From: CAXBOO01 sp963977425 | GTDB lineage: Bacteria > Bacteroidota > Bacteroidia > Flavobacteriales_D > Luteibaculaceae | DNA length: 64,000 nt | NCBI GenBank assembly: GCA_963977425.1 | Contig: CAXBOO010000005.1 | Span: forward strand, 1-64,000 | Direction of reading: 5' to 3' | In this document: piece by piece, positions 43,024 to 51,856 of the stretch | Layout of the letters: each line of letters opens with the position of its first letter | Position numbering within the stretch: position 1 is the stretch's first letter | Translations under genes and position numbers: made by a program | Notes under the pieces: model-generated | Seen by the model: only the letters and a program-made list of their open reading frames with translations | Databases searched by the model: none | What the model was told of the DNA's origin: nothing

Positions 43024-44670
43024 ATGAAACGTAGAAACTTCCTCAAAACCACAAGTCTATCAGCACTTAGTATTCCAATTGTTCTCAACGGATTGCCTTT
43101 TACCAGTTTAGCAAATTCTCCATTTTACAAAGCTTTAGGAAACGCGGCCTATCCTGATAGAGTTATGGTACTCATTCAGCTTAACGGAGGAAACGATGGA
43201 TTGAACACCGTTATTCCAATTGAAATGTACCCTCATTTAACGAAAAGTAACTCTCAAGGAGGTAGAAGCAACATTCTCGTAGATGAAAACGATGTACTAA
43301 AATTGATGTACAACTCCATCGACCAATCTCCCGGCACTGGATTGCACCCAGCCATGTCGGCACTAAGCAATTTATTTACTAACGGGCAATTGAACGTTAT
43401 GCAAGGCGTGGGTTACCCAAATCCAAGTTTTAGCCATTTCAGAGCAACCGATATATGGCTATCAGGATCGGATTCGAACACCTATGAGCAAACCGGTTGG
43501 GCTGGACGGTTTCTTGATCACGAACACCCCAATTATTTAACAACTCCACCTGCCAATCCATTAGCTATTACTATAGGATCGATAAGCTCAAATGCTTATA
43601 AAGGTACTCAACTCAATATGGGCATGGCGGTACAAAACCCAACCGCTTCCGGTTATTTCTCAGGCAATATTGACACCGCTCCAAACTCTATATATGGTTA
43701 CGAATTGGAACACATTAGAAAAATCGCACAACAGTCAAATGATTATGCGGCATCATTGGCTACCGCTTACGCTAATGGACAAAACGTAGCCACCTACCCT
43801 AGTAACAATTCATTAGCCGATCAATTAAAAACAGTAGCTAGGTTAATCAGTGGAGATTTGGGTACCAATTTTTATATGGTCAATATGGGCAGTTTCGACA
43901 CACACAACGATCAGGTAAATAGTGGAGACACCAAAACTGGTTGGCATGCAAATCAGCTACAACAATTAGCTGAAGCTATCAATGCATTTCAAACTGATTT
44001 GAATAGTATGACCAATAGTTATGGAGCAATGCAAAATCAAGTTTTCGGTATGACTTTCAGCGAATTTGGCCGAACTATCAAATCAAACAACACCAATGGT
44101 ACTGATCATGGAACAACTGCTCCAATGTTTTTATTTGGCAATAAAATCAATCCTACAGTTTTAGGTAAGAACCCTGAAGTATGGGATTCCGCACAAGGTC
44201 AAATGAAAAGTGATCTGGACATGCAATTTGATTTTAGAAGCATTTACGCAACAGCATTATACCAATGGTTTGGTTTGAATAAAGGGGATGTAGACAGCTT
44301 GTTCGGAAAAACTTTTGAAGATGGCACTAACCCTTCTCAGAATATCTACGACGGCGGCTTCCATTGTAATTTACCCATTTTTTTAAATGGTGGTATTCCA
44401 ATAGCTACGGGAGTTGAAGAAGGAAAAATAAGTGCATCGGGTATTTATCCTAACCCTTCTCTTGGTTTAATTAAATACCAAGGGCTTCAAAGTGGGACAT
44501 ACCAGCTACAAGTAATTAATAATGATGGAAAATTAGTTCACGACAAGCAATACTCATCGACAGAAATGGAAAATGGATTAAATTTTGGTTTGCCTCGCGG
44601 TACCTACACTATAATATACAGAAACACCAAAAACAAACAACAAAGGTCAGACCGAATTCTTATTCAATAA
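43024..44670 (+). CDS. DUF1501 protein with T9SS sorting domain
   Basis: A 548-residue protein with an N-terminal twin-arginine-like leader (KRRNFLKTTSLSAL) and hydrophobic stretch to about 30. The DUF1501 (sulfatase-like) domain has QLNGGNDGLNTVIP, HPAMSALSNLF, SFSHFRATDIW and FSEFGRTIKSN motifs. The C-terminal region (about 470-548) is a type A sorting domain (GIYPNPSLGLIKY), so the protein is exported to the surface by T9SS. The role of DUF1501 is unknown. It follows DUF1800 in one operon. Confidence 0.9.
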   Translation: MKRRNFLKTTSLSALSIPIVLNGLPFTSLANSPFYKALGNAAYPDRVMVLIQLNGGNDGLNTVIPIEMYPHLTKSNSQGGRSNILVDENDVLKLMYNSIDQSPGTGLHPAMSALSNLFTNGQLNVMQGVGYPNPSFSHFRATDIWLSGSDSNTYEQTGWAGRFLDHEHPNYLTTPPANPLAITIGSISSNAYKGTQLNMGMAVQNPTASGYFSGNIDTAPNSIYGYELEHIRKIAQQSNDYAASLATAYANGQNVATYPSNNSLADQLKTVARLISGDLGTNFYMVNMGSFDTHNDQVNSGDTKTGWHANQLQQLAEAINAFQTDLNSMTNSYGAMQNQVFGMTFSEFGRTIKSNNTNGTDHGTTAPMFLFGNKINPTVLGKNPEVWDSAQGQMKSDLDMQFDFRSIYATALYQWFGLNKGDVDSLFGKTFEDGTNPSQNIYDGGFHCNLPIFLNGGIPIATGVEEGKISASGIYPNPSLGLIKYQGLQSGTYQLQVINNDGKLVHDKQYSSTEMENGLNFGLPRGTYTIIYRNTKNKQQRSDRILIQ

Positions 44671-44675
44671 GCATA

Positions 44676-44688
44676 AACAGATTCTGTT
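44676..44688. promoter_or_regulatory. 13-bp palindrome over a predicted -33 region
   Basis: AACAGATTCTGTT has perfect 6-bp arms around a T. It lies about 20 nt upstream of the -7 box at 44709-44716, so it would overlap the -33 element of the subtilisin gene. Operator function is inferred. Confidence 0.35.
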
Positions 44689-44708
44689 CTAAAAACACCT
44701 TTTGACTT

Positions 44709-44716
44709 AAATTTGC
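44709..44716 (+). promoter_or_regulatory. -7 promoter box of the subtilisin gene
   Basis: TAAATTTG fits TAnnTTTG exactly, 22 nt before the ATG at 44739. It gives this gene its own promoter despite the DUF1501 gene 68 nt upstream. Confidence 0.45.
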
Positions 44717-44738
44717 GTTAGTACAGAAACTATACGGT

Positions 44739-45917
44739 ATGAAGTTGTTTTTAAAAGTCCTTACATGTTTTGTTATTCTTACAACAGCTTTTTCATGCGC
44801 TAAGGATGACACTACTAACAATAATTGCACTACGCCCAACCTAAATATTGGCGAAAAAAGAACTTTAGAAAGTACCATTTTTGAAGTTGAAGATTTCCCT
44901 CTACAATGGAGTTTCAACAACTTAACATCGGCATTGAGTTTAATACCCAACTTTGAAGGTCGTATTACCGGATTTTACAATCAATCAATCAATGGTTTTG
45001 CAATAGAAAATGCTTCTCTAGAGACACTCAACAGCATTAAAAATCTGGCTTGGGTTAAATCTTTTGAACTAGCTCAACAAATTTCAATATCCCAATCATG
45101 TGTTACCCCCCCCGTTGATCAAGACTCTGAAGTAATTCCCGAAAACTTACACATTACAGGCTTTAAAGACGGAACAGGAAAACGTGCATGGGTAATAGAT
45201 ACTGGTGTTGACGCAGATCATGTTGACCTGAATGTAAACGAAGAACTAAGTCGAAATTTCACGGAGAATAGCTTACTCAACGACTTGGGTATTTTTCAAG
45301 ACAACCTTATCGAAGACAGTAACGGACACGGAACGCATGTAGCTGGAATTATAGGAGCAAAAAAAAATCAGACAGGAGTAATAGGTGCTGCTTATGGCGC
45401 CGAAATTGTGGCCATAAAAGTTTTAAATGATGCTGGTCAAGGTAGTAGTATTGACCTATTGCAAGCATTAGATTATGTATTTAAAACTGCTAGCGCTGGA
45501 GATGTAGTAAATCTTAGTTTGGGAGGTGATGCAAGCGATTTAATTGACGAAGCTGTAAAAAACCTCGGACGCAAAGGAATATTGGTCAGTATAGCTGCTG
45601 GTAACGATAGCGAAAATGCAGACAATACTAGTCCCGCTAGAGCTAATGGAATCAACATATACACCGTTAGTGCCGTAAGCAACAATTTCCGATTCGCCAA
45701 TTTCAGCAATTTTGGTAATCCGCCTATTGATTATGCAGAACCTGGAATAGCTATTTTCAGCACATACAAAAAAGGGAAGTATGCAACTTTAAGTGGCACA
45801 TCTATGGCCGCACCTCACTTGGCAGCTATACTTTTAATCAATGGAAATACAGTGAAAACGGTTGGTATTGCCAGTAGCGATCCAGATGGCAATGCCGATA
45901 AGGTTGGTGGATTCTAA
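44739..45917 (+). CDS. S8 (subtilisin) family lipoprotein peptidase
   Basis: A 392-residue serine peptidase with a signal peptide and lipobox AFSC (Cys20), so it is probably cell-surface or periplasmic. An I9-type inhibitor prodomain occupies about 45-115. The triad is complete: Asp154 in VIDTGVDADH, His197 in NGHGTHVAG, and Ser in SGTSMAAPH near 354. The oxyanion AAGN loop is present. No T9SS tail; lipid anchoring probably holds it on the outside. Confidence 0.9.
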   Translation: MKLFLKVLTCFVILTTAFSCAKDDTTNNNCTTPNLNIGEKRTLESTIFEVEDFPLQWSFNNLTSALSLIPNFEGRITGFYNQSINGFAIENASLETLNSIKNLAWVKSFELAQQISISQSCVTPPVDQDSEVIPENLHITGFKDGTGKRAWVIDTGVDADHVDLNVNEELSRNFTENSLLNDLGIFQDNLIEDSNGHGTHVAGIIGAKKNQTGVIGAAYGAEIVAIKVLNDAGQGSSIDLLQALDYVFKTASAGDVVNLSLGGDASDLIDEAVKNLGRKGILVSIAAGNDSENADNTSPARANGINIYTVSAVSNNFRFANFSNFGNPPIDYAEPGIAIFSTYKKGKYATLSGTSMAAPHLAAILLINGNTVKTVGIASSDPDGNADKVGGF

Positions 45918-46325
45918 AATCTGAAACCTATTAGCGAAGTAGATTAATTAATATTATTCCGGTTATAGTTTTTCAAACGGGTTAAAAACACTACTTACGG
46001 TAGTAGTATTTCCATTATTTCACTTAGAACTCACACAATTTCTTCAAAAAAGTTTTACCGAAATAGCACAAAAAAAAATTTGCTTTTTCGAATGGGTAAA
46101 ATATCAGGTAAGGCATATTACCCTTTAATCAAAGTGTCATTCTGCTAACAATTATTTTGTGTTACCGTTAGCATATGCACTCCACTCCCACGGCTAACAT
46201 AATGGGTTGTCTCTCCAGTCAAATTCTACTTGTATTGCACGTTGGCTAATTCTACACCAATGGAAATTAGATCTCCCACACAAACAGACGTATCGTTTCC
46301 AATACCTTTCAGAAAACTGAACAAA
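45918..46325. other. intergenic stretch after the subtilisin gene
   Basis: AT-rich and free of any convincing gene. A GGGTA...TACCC imperfect repeat at about 46094-46123 may be the subtilisin terminator. The rest is unremarkable. Confidence 0.5.
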
Positions 46326-46355
46326 AAAAAGGAAGGTCAATTGACCTTCCTTTTT
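46326..46355. terminator. 30-bp perfectly palindromic terminator (dnaK)
   Basis: Perfect inverted repeat AAAAAGGAAGGTCAA / TTGACCTTCCTTTTT with no loop bases, preceded and followed by A- and T-tracts. It ends dnaK transcription and works in both directions. Confidence 0.9.
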
Positions 46356-46380
46356 ACAAACTATATTTTAGTGGAGAGAA

Positions 46381-48303
46381 TTACTTCTTTTCTTCCTCTT
46401 CTACTTCTTCAAAGTCTACATCTGTAACTTCGTCTTCAGCATTTGCTGCATCAGCGTTAGCATCAGCACCAGCACCTTCAGCACCGCCTGCTGCAGCCTG
46501 AGCCGCATACATTTCTTGCGAAGCTGCTTGGAAAACTTCATTCAATTTACTTGTAGCTGCTTCAAGAGTAGCGATATCGTCTTTGTTTTCGTAAGCTTTC
46601 TTCAACTCTTCCAAAGCGTCCTCAATAGGTTGCTTTTTGTCTGCTGGAATCTTATCACCAAACTCTTTCAATTGCTTTTCAGTTTGGAAAATCAAAGTGT
46701 CAGCAGCATTTTGCTTCTCTACTTTTTCTTTTGCCTCTTTGTCAGCTGCTTCGTTAGCTTGAGCTTCTTTTTTCATTCTTTCGATTTCTTCCTCAGAAAT
46801 TCCTGAAGATGCTTCGATACGAATAGATTGCTCTTTGTTGGTTGCTTTATCTTTAGCCGATACATTGATGATACCGTTCGCATCAATATCAAAGATTACT
46901 TCAATTTGAGGAACACCTCTTGGAGATGGTGGAATTCCGTCTAAGTGGAAACGTCCGATAGTACGGTTGTCCTTAGCCATTGCTCTTTCTCCTTGTACAA
47001 CATGGATTTCAACCGATGGTTGATTATCTGCAGCTGTCGAGAATGTTTCTGACTTTTTAGTTGGAATAGTTGTGTTTGCGTCGATAAGCTTAGTAAATAC
47101 ACCACCCATAGTTTCGATACCCAAAGAAAGTGGAGTAACGTCTAATAGCAATACATCTTTAACTTCTCCTGTCAATACACCACCTTGAATAGCAGCACCT
47201 ACAGCTACAACCTCATCTGGGTTTACACCTTTTGAAGGCTCTTTTCCGAAGAATGCTTTAACAGCATCTTGGATGGCTGGGATACGTGTAGATCCACCAA
47301 CAAGAATTACTTCGTCGATATCACTTTTAGATAGTCCTGCGTTTTTCAATGCCGATTCGCATGGCTTGATTGTTCTTTTGATCAAATCATCAGCCAATTG
47401 CTCAAACTTCGCTCTTGTTAACGTTTTAACCAAGTGTTTTGGAATTCCGTCAACAGGCATAATGTATGGCAAGTTGATTTCTGTAGATGAAGAAGAAGAT
47501 AATTCAACTTTTGCTTTTTCAGCACCGTCTTTCAAACGTTGTAGTGCCATTGGGTCTTTTGTAAGATCCAATCCACCATTTTCATTTTTAAACTCTTGTA
47601 CCAACCATTCGATGATTACTTGATCAAAGTCATCACCACCAAGGTGAGTATCACCGTCAGTAGAAAGTACTTCAAAAACACCATCACCTAGTTCCAAGAT
47701 AGAAACGTCATGAGTACCACCACCGCAGTCAAACACAACAATTTTCATGTCTTTTCCACGCTTATCCAAACCGTAAGCAAGTGCTGCTGCAGTTGGCTCG
47801 TTGATGATACGTCTTACTTTCAAACCAGCAATTTCACCTGCTTCTTTTGTTGCCTGACGTTGTGAATCGTTAAAGTATGCAGGAACAGTTACTACTGCTT
47901 CTGTTACATCCTGACCAAGGTAATCTTCAGCCGTTTTCTTCATTTTTTGAAGAATAGATGCTGAAATTTCTTGAGGAGTGTATGTTCTGTCGTCTATTTG
48001 AACTCTTGGAGTGTTACCATCGCCTTTTACAACTTTGTATGGTACACGTCCAGCTTCTGCTGAAACTTCATCAAAGCTGCTTCCCATGAAACGCTTGATA
48101 GAGTAAATAGTTTTAGTCGGGTTGGTAATTGCTTGACGCTTTGCAGGGTCTCCAATTTTTCTTTCACCATCCTCAACAAATGCTACAACTGATGGAGTTG
48201 TTCTTTTTCCTTCGCTGTTAGTAATTACTACAGGCTCGTTACCTTCCATTACAGAAACGCAAGAGTTTGTAGTACCTAAGTCTATACCTATTATTTTGCT
48301 CAT
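46381..48303 (-). CDS. dnaK: molecular chaperone DnaK (Hsp70)
   Basis: ATP-dependent chaperone. The ATPase domain starts IIGIDLGTTNSCV, with VPAYFNDSQRQATKEAGEIAG, the phosphate-2 loop VFDCGGGTHDVSIL and VGGSTRIPAIQ. The substrate domain (about 385-540) is followed by an acidic tail ending DVDFEEVEEEEKK. I chose the ATG at 48303 (640 aa), since MSKIIGID is the standard beginning; a start at 48366 would add 21 unlikely residues. No dnaJ or grpE is adjacent. Confidence 0.97.
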   Translation of the reverse strand: MSKIIGIDLGTTNSCVSVMEGNEPVVITNSEGKRTTPSVVAFVEDGERKIGDPAKRQAITNPTKTIYSIKRFMGSSFDEVSAEAGRVPYKVVKGDGNTPRVQIDDRTYTPQEISASILQKMKKTAEDYLGQDVTEAVVTVPAYFNDSQRQATKEAGEIAGLKVRRIINEPTAAALAYGLDKRGKDMKIVVFDCGGGTHDVSILELGDGVFEVLSTDGDTHLGGDDFDQVIIEWLVQEFKNENGGLDLTKDPMALQRLKDGAEKAKVELSSSSSTEINLPYIMPVDGIPKHLVKTLTRAKFEQLADDLIKRTIKPCESALKNAGLSKSDIDEVILVGGSTRIPAIQDAVKAFFGKEPSKGVNPDEVVAVGAAIQGGVLTGEVKDVLLLDVTPLSLGIETMGGVFTKLIDANTTIPTKKSETFSTAADNQPSVEIHVVQGERAMAKDNRTIGRFHLDGIPPSPRGVPQIEVIFDIDANGIINVSAKDKATNKEQSIRIEASSGISEEEIERMKKEAQANEAADKEAKEKVEKQNAADTLIFQTEKQLKEFGDKIPADKKQPIEDALEELKKAYENKDDIATLEAATSKLNEVFQAASQEMYAAQAAAGGAEGAGADANADAANAEDEVTDVDFEEVEEEEKK

Positions 48304-48345
48304 AATCCTAGTATTCGTATTCAGATTATGCATAAACAAGCTTTG

Positions 48346-48407
48346 TGCCAAAAGCATATTTGGCAAACAACTTAACTATTTGTGTCAGACTTTATGTCAG
48401 AACGACA
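48346..48407 (-). promoter_or_regulatory. repeated motifs upstream of dnaK
   Basis: Two direct copies of TGTCAGA (48383-48389 and 48395-48401, 12 bp apart); the second is half of a TGTC-AGAAC-GACA palindrome (48395-48407). Further in, TGCCAAA and TTTGGCA arms (48346-48365) flank a 6-nt spacer. These lie 43-104 bp before the dnaK ATG. No CIRCE element is present. Heat-shock control is a guess. Confidence 0.4.
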
Positions 48408-48412
48408 TGCGA

Positions 48413-49504
48413 CTAGTTGAATGTACGACAATCAACGCGTTGTGTTCCTTGAAGAACTGGGTCGAAAGTACAGAACTTATAGTCCTTAGTATTTACTTCA
48501 ACTGAAAATGCTTTCATGGTTTTGGTATCCCAATCGTAATCTTTAATGAATGAGCTTCTTGATGTAAAGATCCCAATTCCTAATTCATCTTCACCAAAGT
48601 TGATATTGGTGTATTGTGGCTTCTCTAAAACAACACCAGATGCAGGAGAAATAGATTCTAAGTAGGTATTCAAATCATCCGTAGCTGAAGTCGACTTCAA
48701 TTCTATCGTTCCCAATTCTCTATACTTCACATCGCTTTCGTTTTCAGAATCGATAGCCGCTTCCGCACCTATTGCACCAAAAATAGATTCTCCTGTAATT
48801 ACAGTTTCCAACGATTCGCCACCTGTCAACCTTGTCGTTAAAATATCTTCTAATGGAACCAAAACTTCTTTGTCCGAAACCGAACCATTTCTGTAAACAA
48901 CCTTATATCTCACTTTTAAATTTGTTTGATACAAGCGCACATTTTCTTTGGTTGAAACTTTCATCGAAATTGACTGATACTCAACTTTTCCTTGAGCAAC
49001 AGCATCGTTTCTTACAATTGATAAAACAGGTGTAAAGTTCAATGGCGATTTTGGTTCAAAAGATTCTAGAAGAACCGTTTCTGCAAATACTATTTGGCCA
49101 TTAGCTTCAAATTTCAAACGGTATTCAAATCCTTTATCCAAAAATTCATCCGCACTATTGAAAAAATAATATTTGTTTGGCGACACATAAAAATCACCAG
49201 GTTGGCGATCCGCTAAAACCGTGTCGCGCAATGTTCTTGTATCGATTACATTTCCTCCATTCAATTTTTCAAGTACAGGAGTAATGTTGACGTAAAAAGT
49301 TGAGTCCGGCACTTGCGCCGCAACTAGAGCGTTGGTTTCACCCAAAAAACTACGGTTGATTTTAATGAGTTGAACATCTTTATTCCCTTCAAGTAACCCA
49401 TATATTACTGGGATTTGTTTGTAGTCAGCGTTCAGATCAATCTTTGTTTCACAACCTGTAAAAACAGCAACTGCTACAAGTAAAAGGAGGATGTACTTTT
49501 TCAT
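48413..49504 (-). CDS. lipoprotein, possibly DUF4249-like
   Basis: A 363-residue protein with a signal peptide and lipobox VFTGC (Cys near 18). The rest is beta-rich with long polar loops and a late Cys pair (FCTFDP and RVDCRTF). The N-terminal part (PVIYGLLEGNKDVQLIKINRSFLG) resembles DUF4249-type lipoproteins, which often accompany TonB-dependent transporters, but no such transporter is nearby. It is upstream of dnaK on the same strand; the family assignment is unsure. Confidence 0.62.
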   Translation of the reverse strand: MKKYILLLLVAVAVFTGCETKIDLNADYKQIPVIYGLLEGNKDVQLIKINRSFLGETNALVAAQVPDSTFYVNITPVLEKLNGGNVIDTRTLRDTVLADRQPGDFYVSPNKYYFFNSADEFLDKGFEYRLKFEANGQIVFAETVLLESFEPKSPLNFTPVLSIVRNDAVAQGKVEYQSISMKVSTKENVRLYQTNLKVRYKVVYRNGSVSDKEVLVPLEDILTTRLTGGESLETVITGESIFGAIGAEAAIDSENESDVKYRELGTIELKSTSATDDLNTYLESISPASGVVLEKPQYTNINFGEDELGIGIFTSRSSFIKDYDWDTKTMKAFSVEVNTKDYKFCTFDPVLQGTQRVDCRTFN

Positions 49505-49576
49505 TTAAAAAATTTTAAGCTCAGCAAATTTAGAATTTTGAAGGTAATTGATAGATTTGATGTTCAGAATCATTCC

Positions 49577-50392
49577 ATGTCAATACATAAAAATGTAAAA
49601 AGGGTTACTACCCACGTGCTTCAAGAGATGAAGCATAACAACGAAAAGATAGCCATGCTAACGGCTTACGACTTTTCTATGGCAAGTATAGTAGACGCTG
49701 CTGGCATGGATGTTATTTTAGTTGGCGACTCAGCTTCTAACGTAATGGCCGGACACGAAACTACCCTACCCATAACGTTGGATCAGATGATATACCATGC
49801 TTCGGCGGTTGTAAGAGCTGTAAAACGAGCATTGGTTGTTGTAGACTTACCTTTTGGTTCTTACCAAGGAAATAGCAAAGAAGCTTTGAATTCAGCCATT
49901 CGAATCATGAAAGAATCGGGTGCGCATACCGTGAAAATGGAAGGTGGATCTGAAATTGTTGAATCCATCGAACGTATTTTAAGTGCAGGTATACCTGTTA
50001 TGGGGCATTTGGGATTAACACCTCAAAGCATCTACAAATTCGGGACTTATGCAGTACGAGCTAAAGAAGAGGAAGAAGCGGACAAACTTATTTCAGATGC
50101 TAAAGCACTGGAAGCCGCAGGTTGTTACGCGCTTGTACTCGAAAAAATACCGGCTCATTTAGCTACTCGAGTAAGCAACGAAATAAATATTCCTACTATT
50201 GGAATTGGTGCTGGCGCTGGTACCGACGGTCAAGTTTTGGTTGTTCACGACATGTTGGGTATCAACAAAGAATTCAGTCCACGTTTTTTGCGTCGTTACG
50301 CCAACTTGTACGATGAAATGACAACTGCTTTCACCAATTATGTAAGCGATGTGCGTAAGCAGGATTTCCCAAATGAAAACGAGCAATACTAA
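49577..50392 (+). CDS. panB: 3-methyl-2-oxobutanoate hydroxymethyltransferase PanB
   Basis: First step of pantothenate synthesis: ketoisovalerate plus methylene-tetrahydrofolate gives ketopantoate. The metal-binding LVGDSASNVMAGHETTLPITLDQM block, VDLPFGSYQ, VKMEGGSE and VMGHLGLTPQS motifs are all present. I chose the ATG at 49577, giving the standard MSIHKNVKRVTT beginning; the start at 49538 would be TTG. It is directly followed by the RluA-family gene. Confidence 0.95.
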   Translation: MSIHKNVKRVTTHVLQEMKHNNEKIAMLTAYDFSMASIVDAAGMDVILVGDSASNVMAGHETTLPITLDQMIYHASAVVRAVKRALVVVDLPFGSYQGNSKEALNSAIRIMKESGAHTVKMEGGSEIVESIERILSAGIPVMGHLGLTPQSIYKFGTYAVRAKEEEEADKLISDAKALEAAGCYALVLEKIPAHLATRVSNEINIPTIGIGAGAGTDGQVLVVHDMLGINKEFSPRFLRRYANLYDEMTTAFTNYVSDVRKQDFPNENEQY

Positions 50393-50395
50393 TTG

Positions 50396-51073
50396 GTGTT
50401 GAACGTATTATTTGAAGATAACCACTTAATAGCGGTGGAAAAAATGCCTGGCGACTTAAGTCAAGCTGACAAAACAGGTATAGCCCCTTTATCTGACAAA
50501 GTTAAAGACTACGTAAAGCAGAAATACAATAAACCTGGCGAAGTTTTCATAGGAACAATACACCGTTTGGATAGACCTGTAGGTGGTGTAATACTTTATG
50601 CTCGAACGTCTAAGGCATTAGAAAGAATGAACAAGGCTTTCAAAGAAAAGCAAACCGACAAACGTTATTGGGCACTAGTTGAAGGCAAGCCAAAAGTGGC
50701 TGCTGATAGAATTGTTATGAGTTTGCGTAAAAATGCAAAACAAAACAAATCTTACCCCGTAGAGGAAGGTGCAAAAGATGCCAAAGTATCTATCCTTAAT
50801 TACAAGACAATAGCTGAAGGAGATCGCTACACTCTCCTTGAAATTACCTTAGAAACAGGTAGACACCATCAAATACGCTGTCAATTATCTGCTATTGGTC
50901 ACCCAATTAAAGGCGATGTAAAATACGGAGCCAAAAGACCCGAACCGGAAGGTTATATCTTCTTGCACAGCATATCTCTAGCTTTTGAGCATCCCGTCAA
51001 AAAAGAACCCATTAAAATAGAATGTTATCCGACTCAACCAAAATTATGGGCGAGTTTTTCACCTAGAAAATAA
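50396..51073 (+). CDS. RluA family pseudouridine synthase
   Basis: A 226-residue RNA pseudouridine synthase of the RluA family. The catalytic Asp is in GTIHRLDRPVGGVILYART near 55; GRHHQIRCQLSAIGHPIKGD near 160-180 is also conserved. No S4 domain, so it is a short form. TTG, GTG and TTG codons in a row give an uncertain start (50393, 50396 or 50399); I took the GTG. It begins 3 nt after panB. Target site unknown. Confidence 0.88.
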   Translation: MLNVLFEDNHLIAVEKMPGDLSQADKTGIAPLSDKVKDYVKQKYNKPGEVFIGTIHRLDRPVGGVILYARTSKALERMNKAFKEKQTDKRYWALVEGKPKVAADRIVMSLRKNAKQNKSYPVEEGAKDAKVSILNYKTIAEGDRYTLLEITLETGRHHQIRCQLSAIGHPIKGDVKYGAKRPEPEGYIFLHSISLAFEHPVKKEPIKIECYPTQPKLWASFSPRK

Positions 51074-51075
51074 GC

Positions 51076-51717
51076 ATGTCGAAATCGCTCTTTCCATACA
51101 GTCCAATTGAAGAGAAAATGAACGTTTGGTCTCACGGGTTTGGGGCTATTTGTAGTGTTTTCGTGTTGATAGTTTTGCTTTTCAAAAGCATTTCTAGTGG
51201 CGATCAGGTTAAAATAATTAGTTCTATTGTTTACGGAACAAGCATGGTGCTATTGTACACGGCATCCACCGTTTATCATGCCGAGACAAAAGAGTCTAAA
51301 CGACGACGTTACAAAACCCTCGATCACATTGCTATTTTTTATCTCATAGCTGGCACCTACACCCCTTTTGTATTATTGAAATTACCAGAAAAAATTGGGT
51401 GGATCATATTTGCCATTGTTTGGAGCATAGCCGCTTTTGGCACTGTCCTTAAATTAAAATACACTGGCAAGTACAACATTCTTTCCACCATACTGTATGT
51501 AGCCATGGGTTGGATTGTTGTATTTGTGTACAATCCGCTTACAGAAAACCTTGCTACAGAAGGGCTATATTGGCTAATGGCAGGTGGAATAGCCTATACT
51601 ATAGGAGCGGTTGCGTATGTTTTCAACAAACTAGAATTTGCTCATGCATTTTTCCACATTATGGTATTGATTGGCAGCTTTTGTCATTTTTGGTCTATAT
51701 ACCATTTCGTATTATAA
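51076..51717 (+). CDS. hemolysin III / PAQR family membrane protein
   Basis: A 213-residue protein with seven hydrophobic segments. The PAQR metal site is recognisable: STVYHAE (His), TLDHIAIFYLIAGTYTPF (Asp/His) and the late FHIMVLIGSFCHFWSIYHF (His cluster). It is TrhA/YqfA-like and probably acts on membrane lipids or fluidity; true haemolysis is not implied. It starts 2 nt after the RluA-family gene. Confidence 0.92.
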   Translation: MSKSLFPYSPIEEKMNVWSHGFGAICSVFVLIVLLFKSISSGDQVKIISSIVYGTSMVLLYTASTVYHAETKESKRRRYKTLDHIAIFYLIAGTYTPFVLLKLPEKIGWIIFAIVWSIAAFGTVLKLKYTGKYNILSTILYVAMGWIVVFVYNPLTENLATEGLYWLMAGGIAYTIGAVAYVFNKLEFAHAFFHIMVLIGSFCHFWSIYHFVL

Positions 51718-51748
51718 ACTATATTAACACTCAATTGAAAATTTCACA

Positions 51749-51850
51749 ATGGGGAAAAAGACTAGTTTTTTAGTAGGATTTATATCAGGCTTCGTTTCTT
51801 TATTGATTTTAAGCGTACTGACATTACTTCTAATAGGTACTTTTAAGTAA
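51749..51850 (+). CDS. 33-residue single-helix membrane protein
   Basis: An ATG ORF of 33 codons between the hemolysin III and TlpA-like genes: MGKKTSFLVGFISG, a hydrophobic helix, then GTFK. The basic N-terminus plus single helix is typical of a small inner-membrane protein. Its sequence pattern (K-x-F-x-x-G-F-x-S-G-x-V) matches the N-terminal anchor of the next gene (MNKRFFWIGFASGVVG). It ends 6 nt before that gene's ATG, so it is probably co-translated. Function unknown. Confidence 0.6.
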   Translation: MGKKTSFLVGFISGFVSLLILSVLTLLLIGTFK

Positions 51851-51856
51851 TACAAT

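Noticed and set aside
45918..46325. Possible short gene between the subtilisin gene and the dnaK terminator
   Set aside because: Only a 65-codon frame (46230-46427) with no RBS, no motif and passing through the dnaK terminator and into dnaK.
46516..46806. 96-codon plus-strand frame rich in Phe and Ser within dnaK
   Set aside because: Complement of the Glu/Lys-rich C-terminal region of DnaK; its composition is what antisense of GAA/AAA codons yields.
51076..51717. Interpreting the hemolysin III gene as a toxin
   Set aside because: The family is a PAQR membrane protein; its metal site suggests lipid or membrane homeostasis, and the name is historical.
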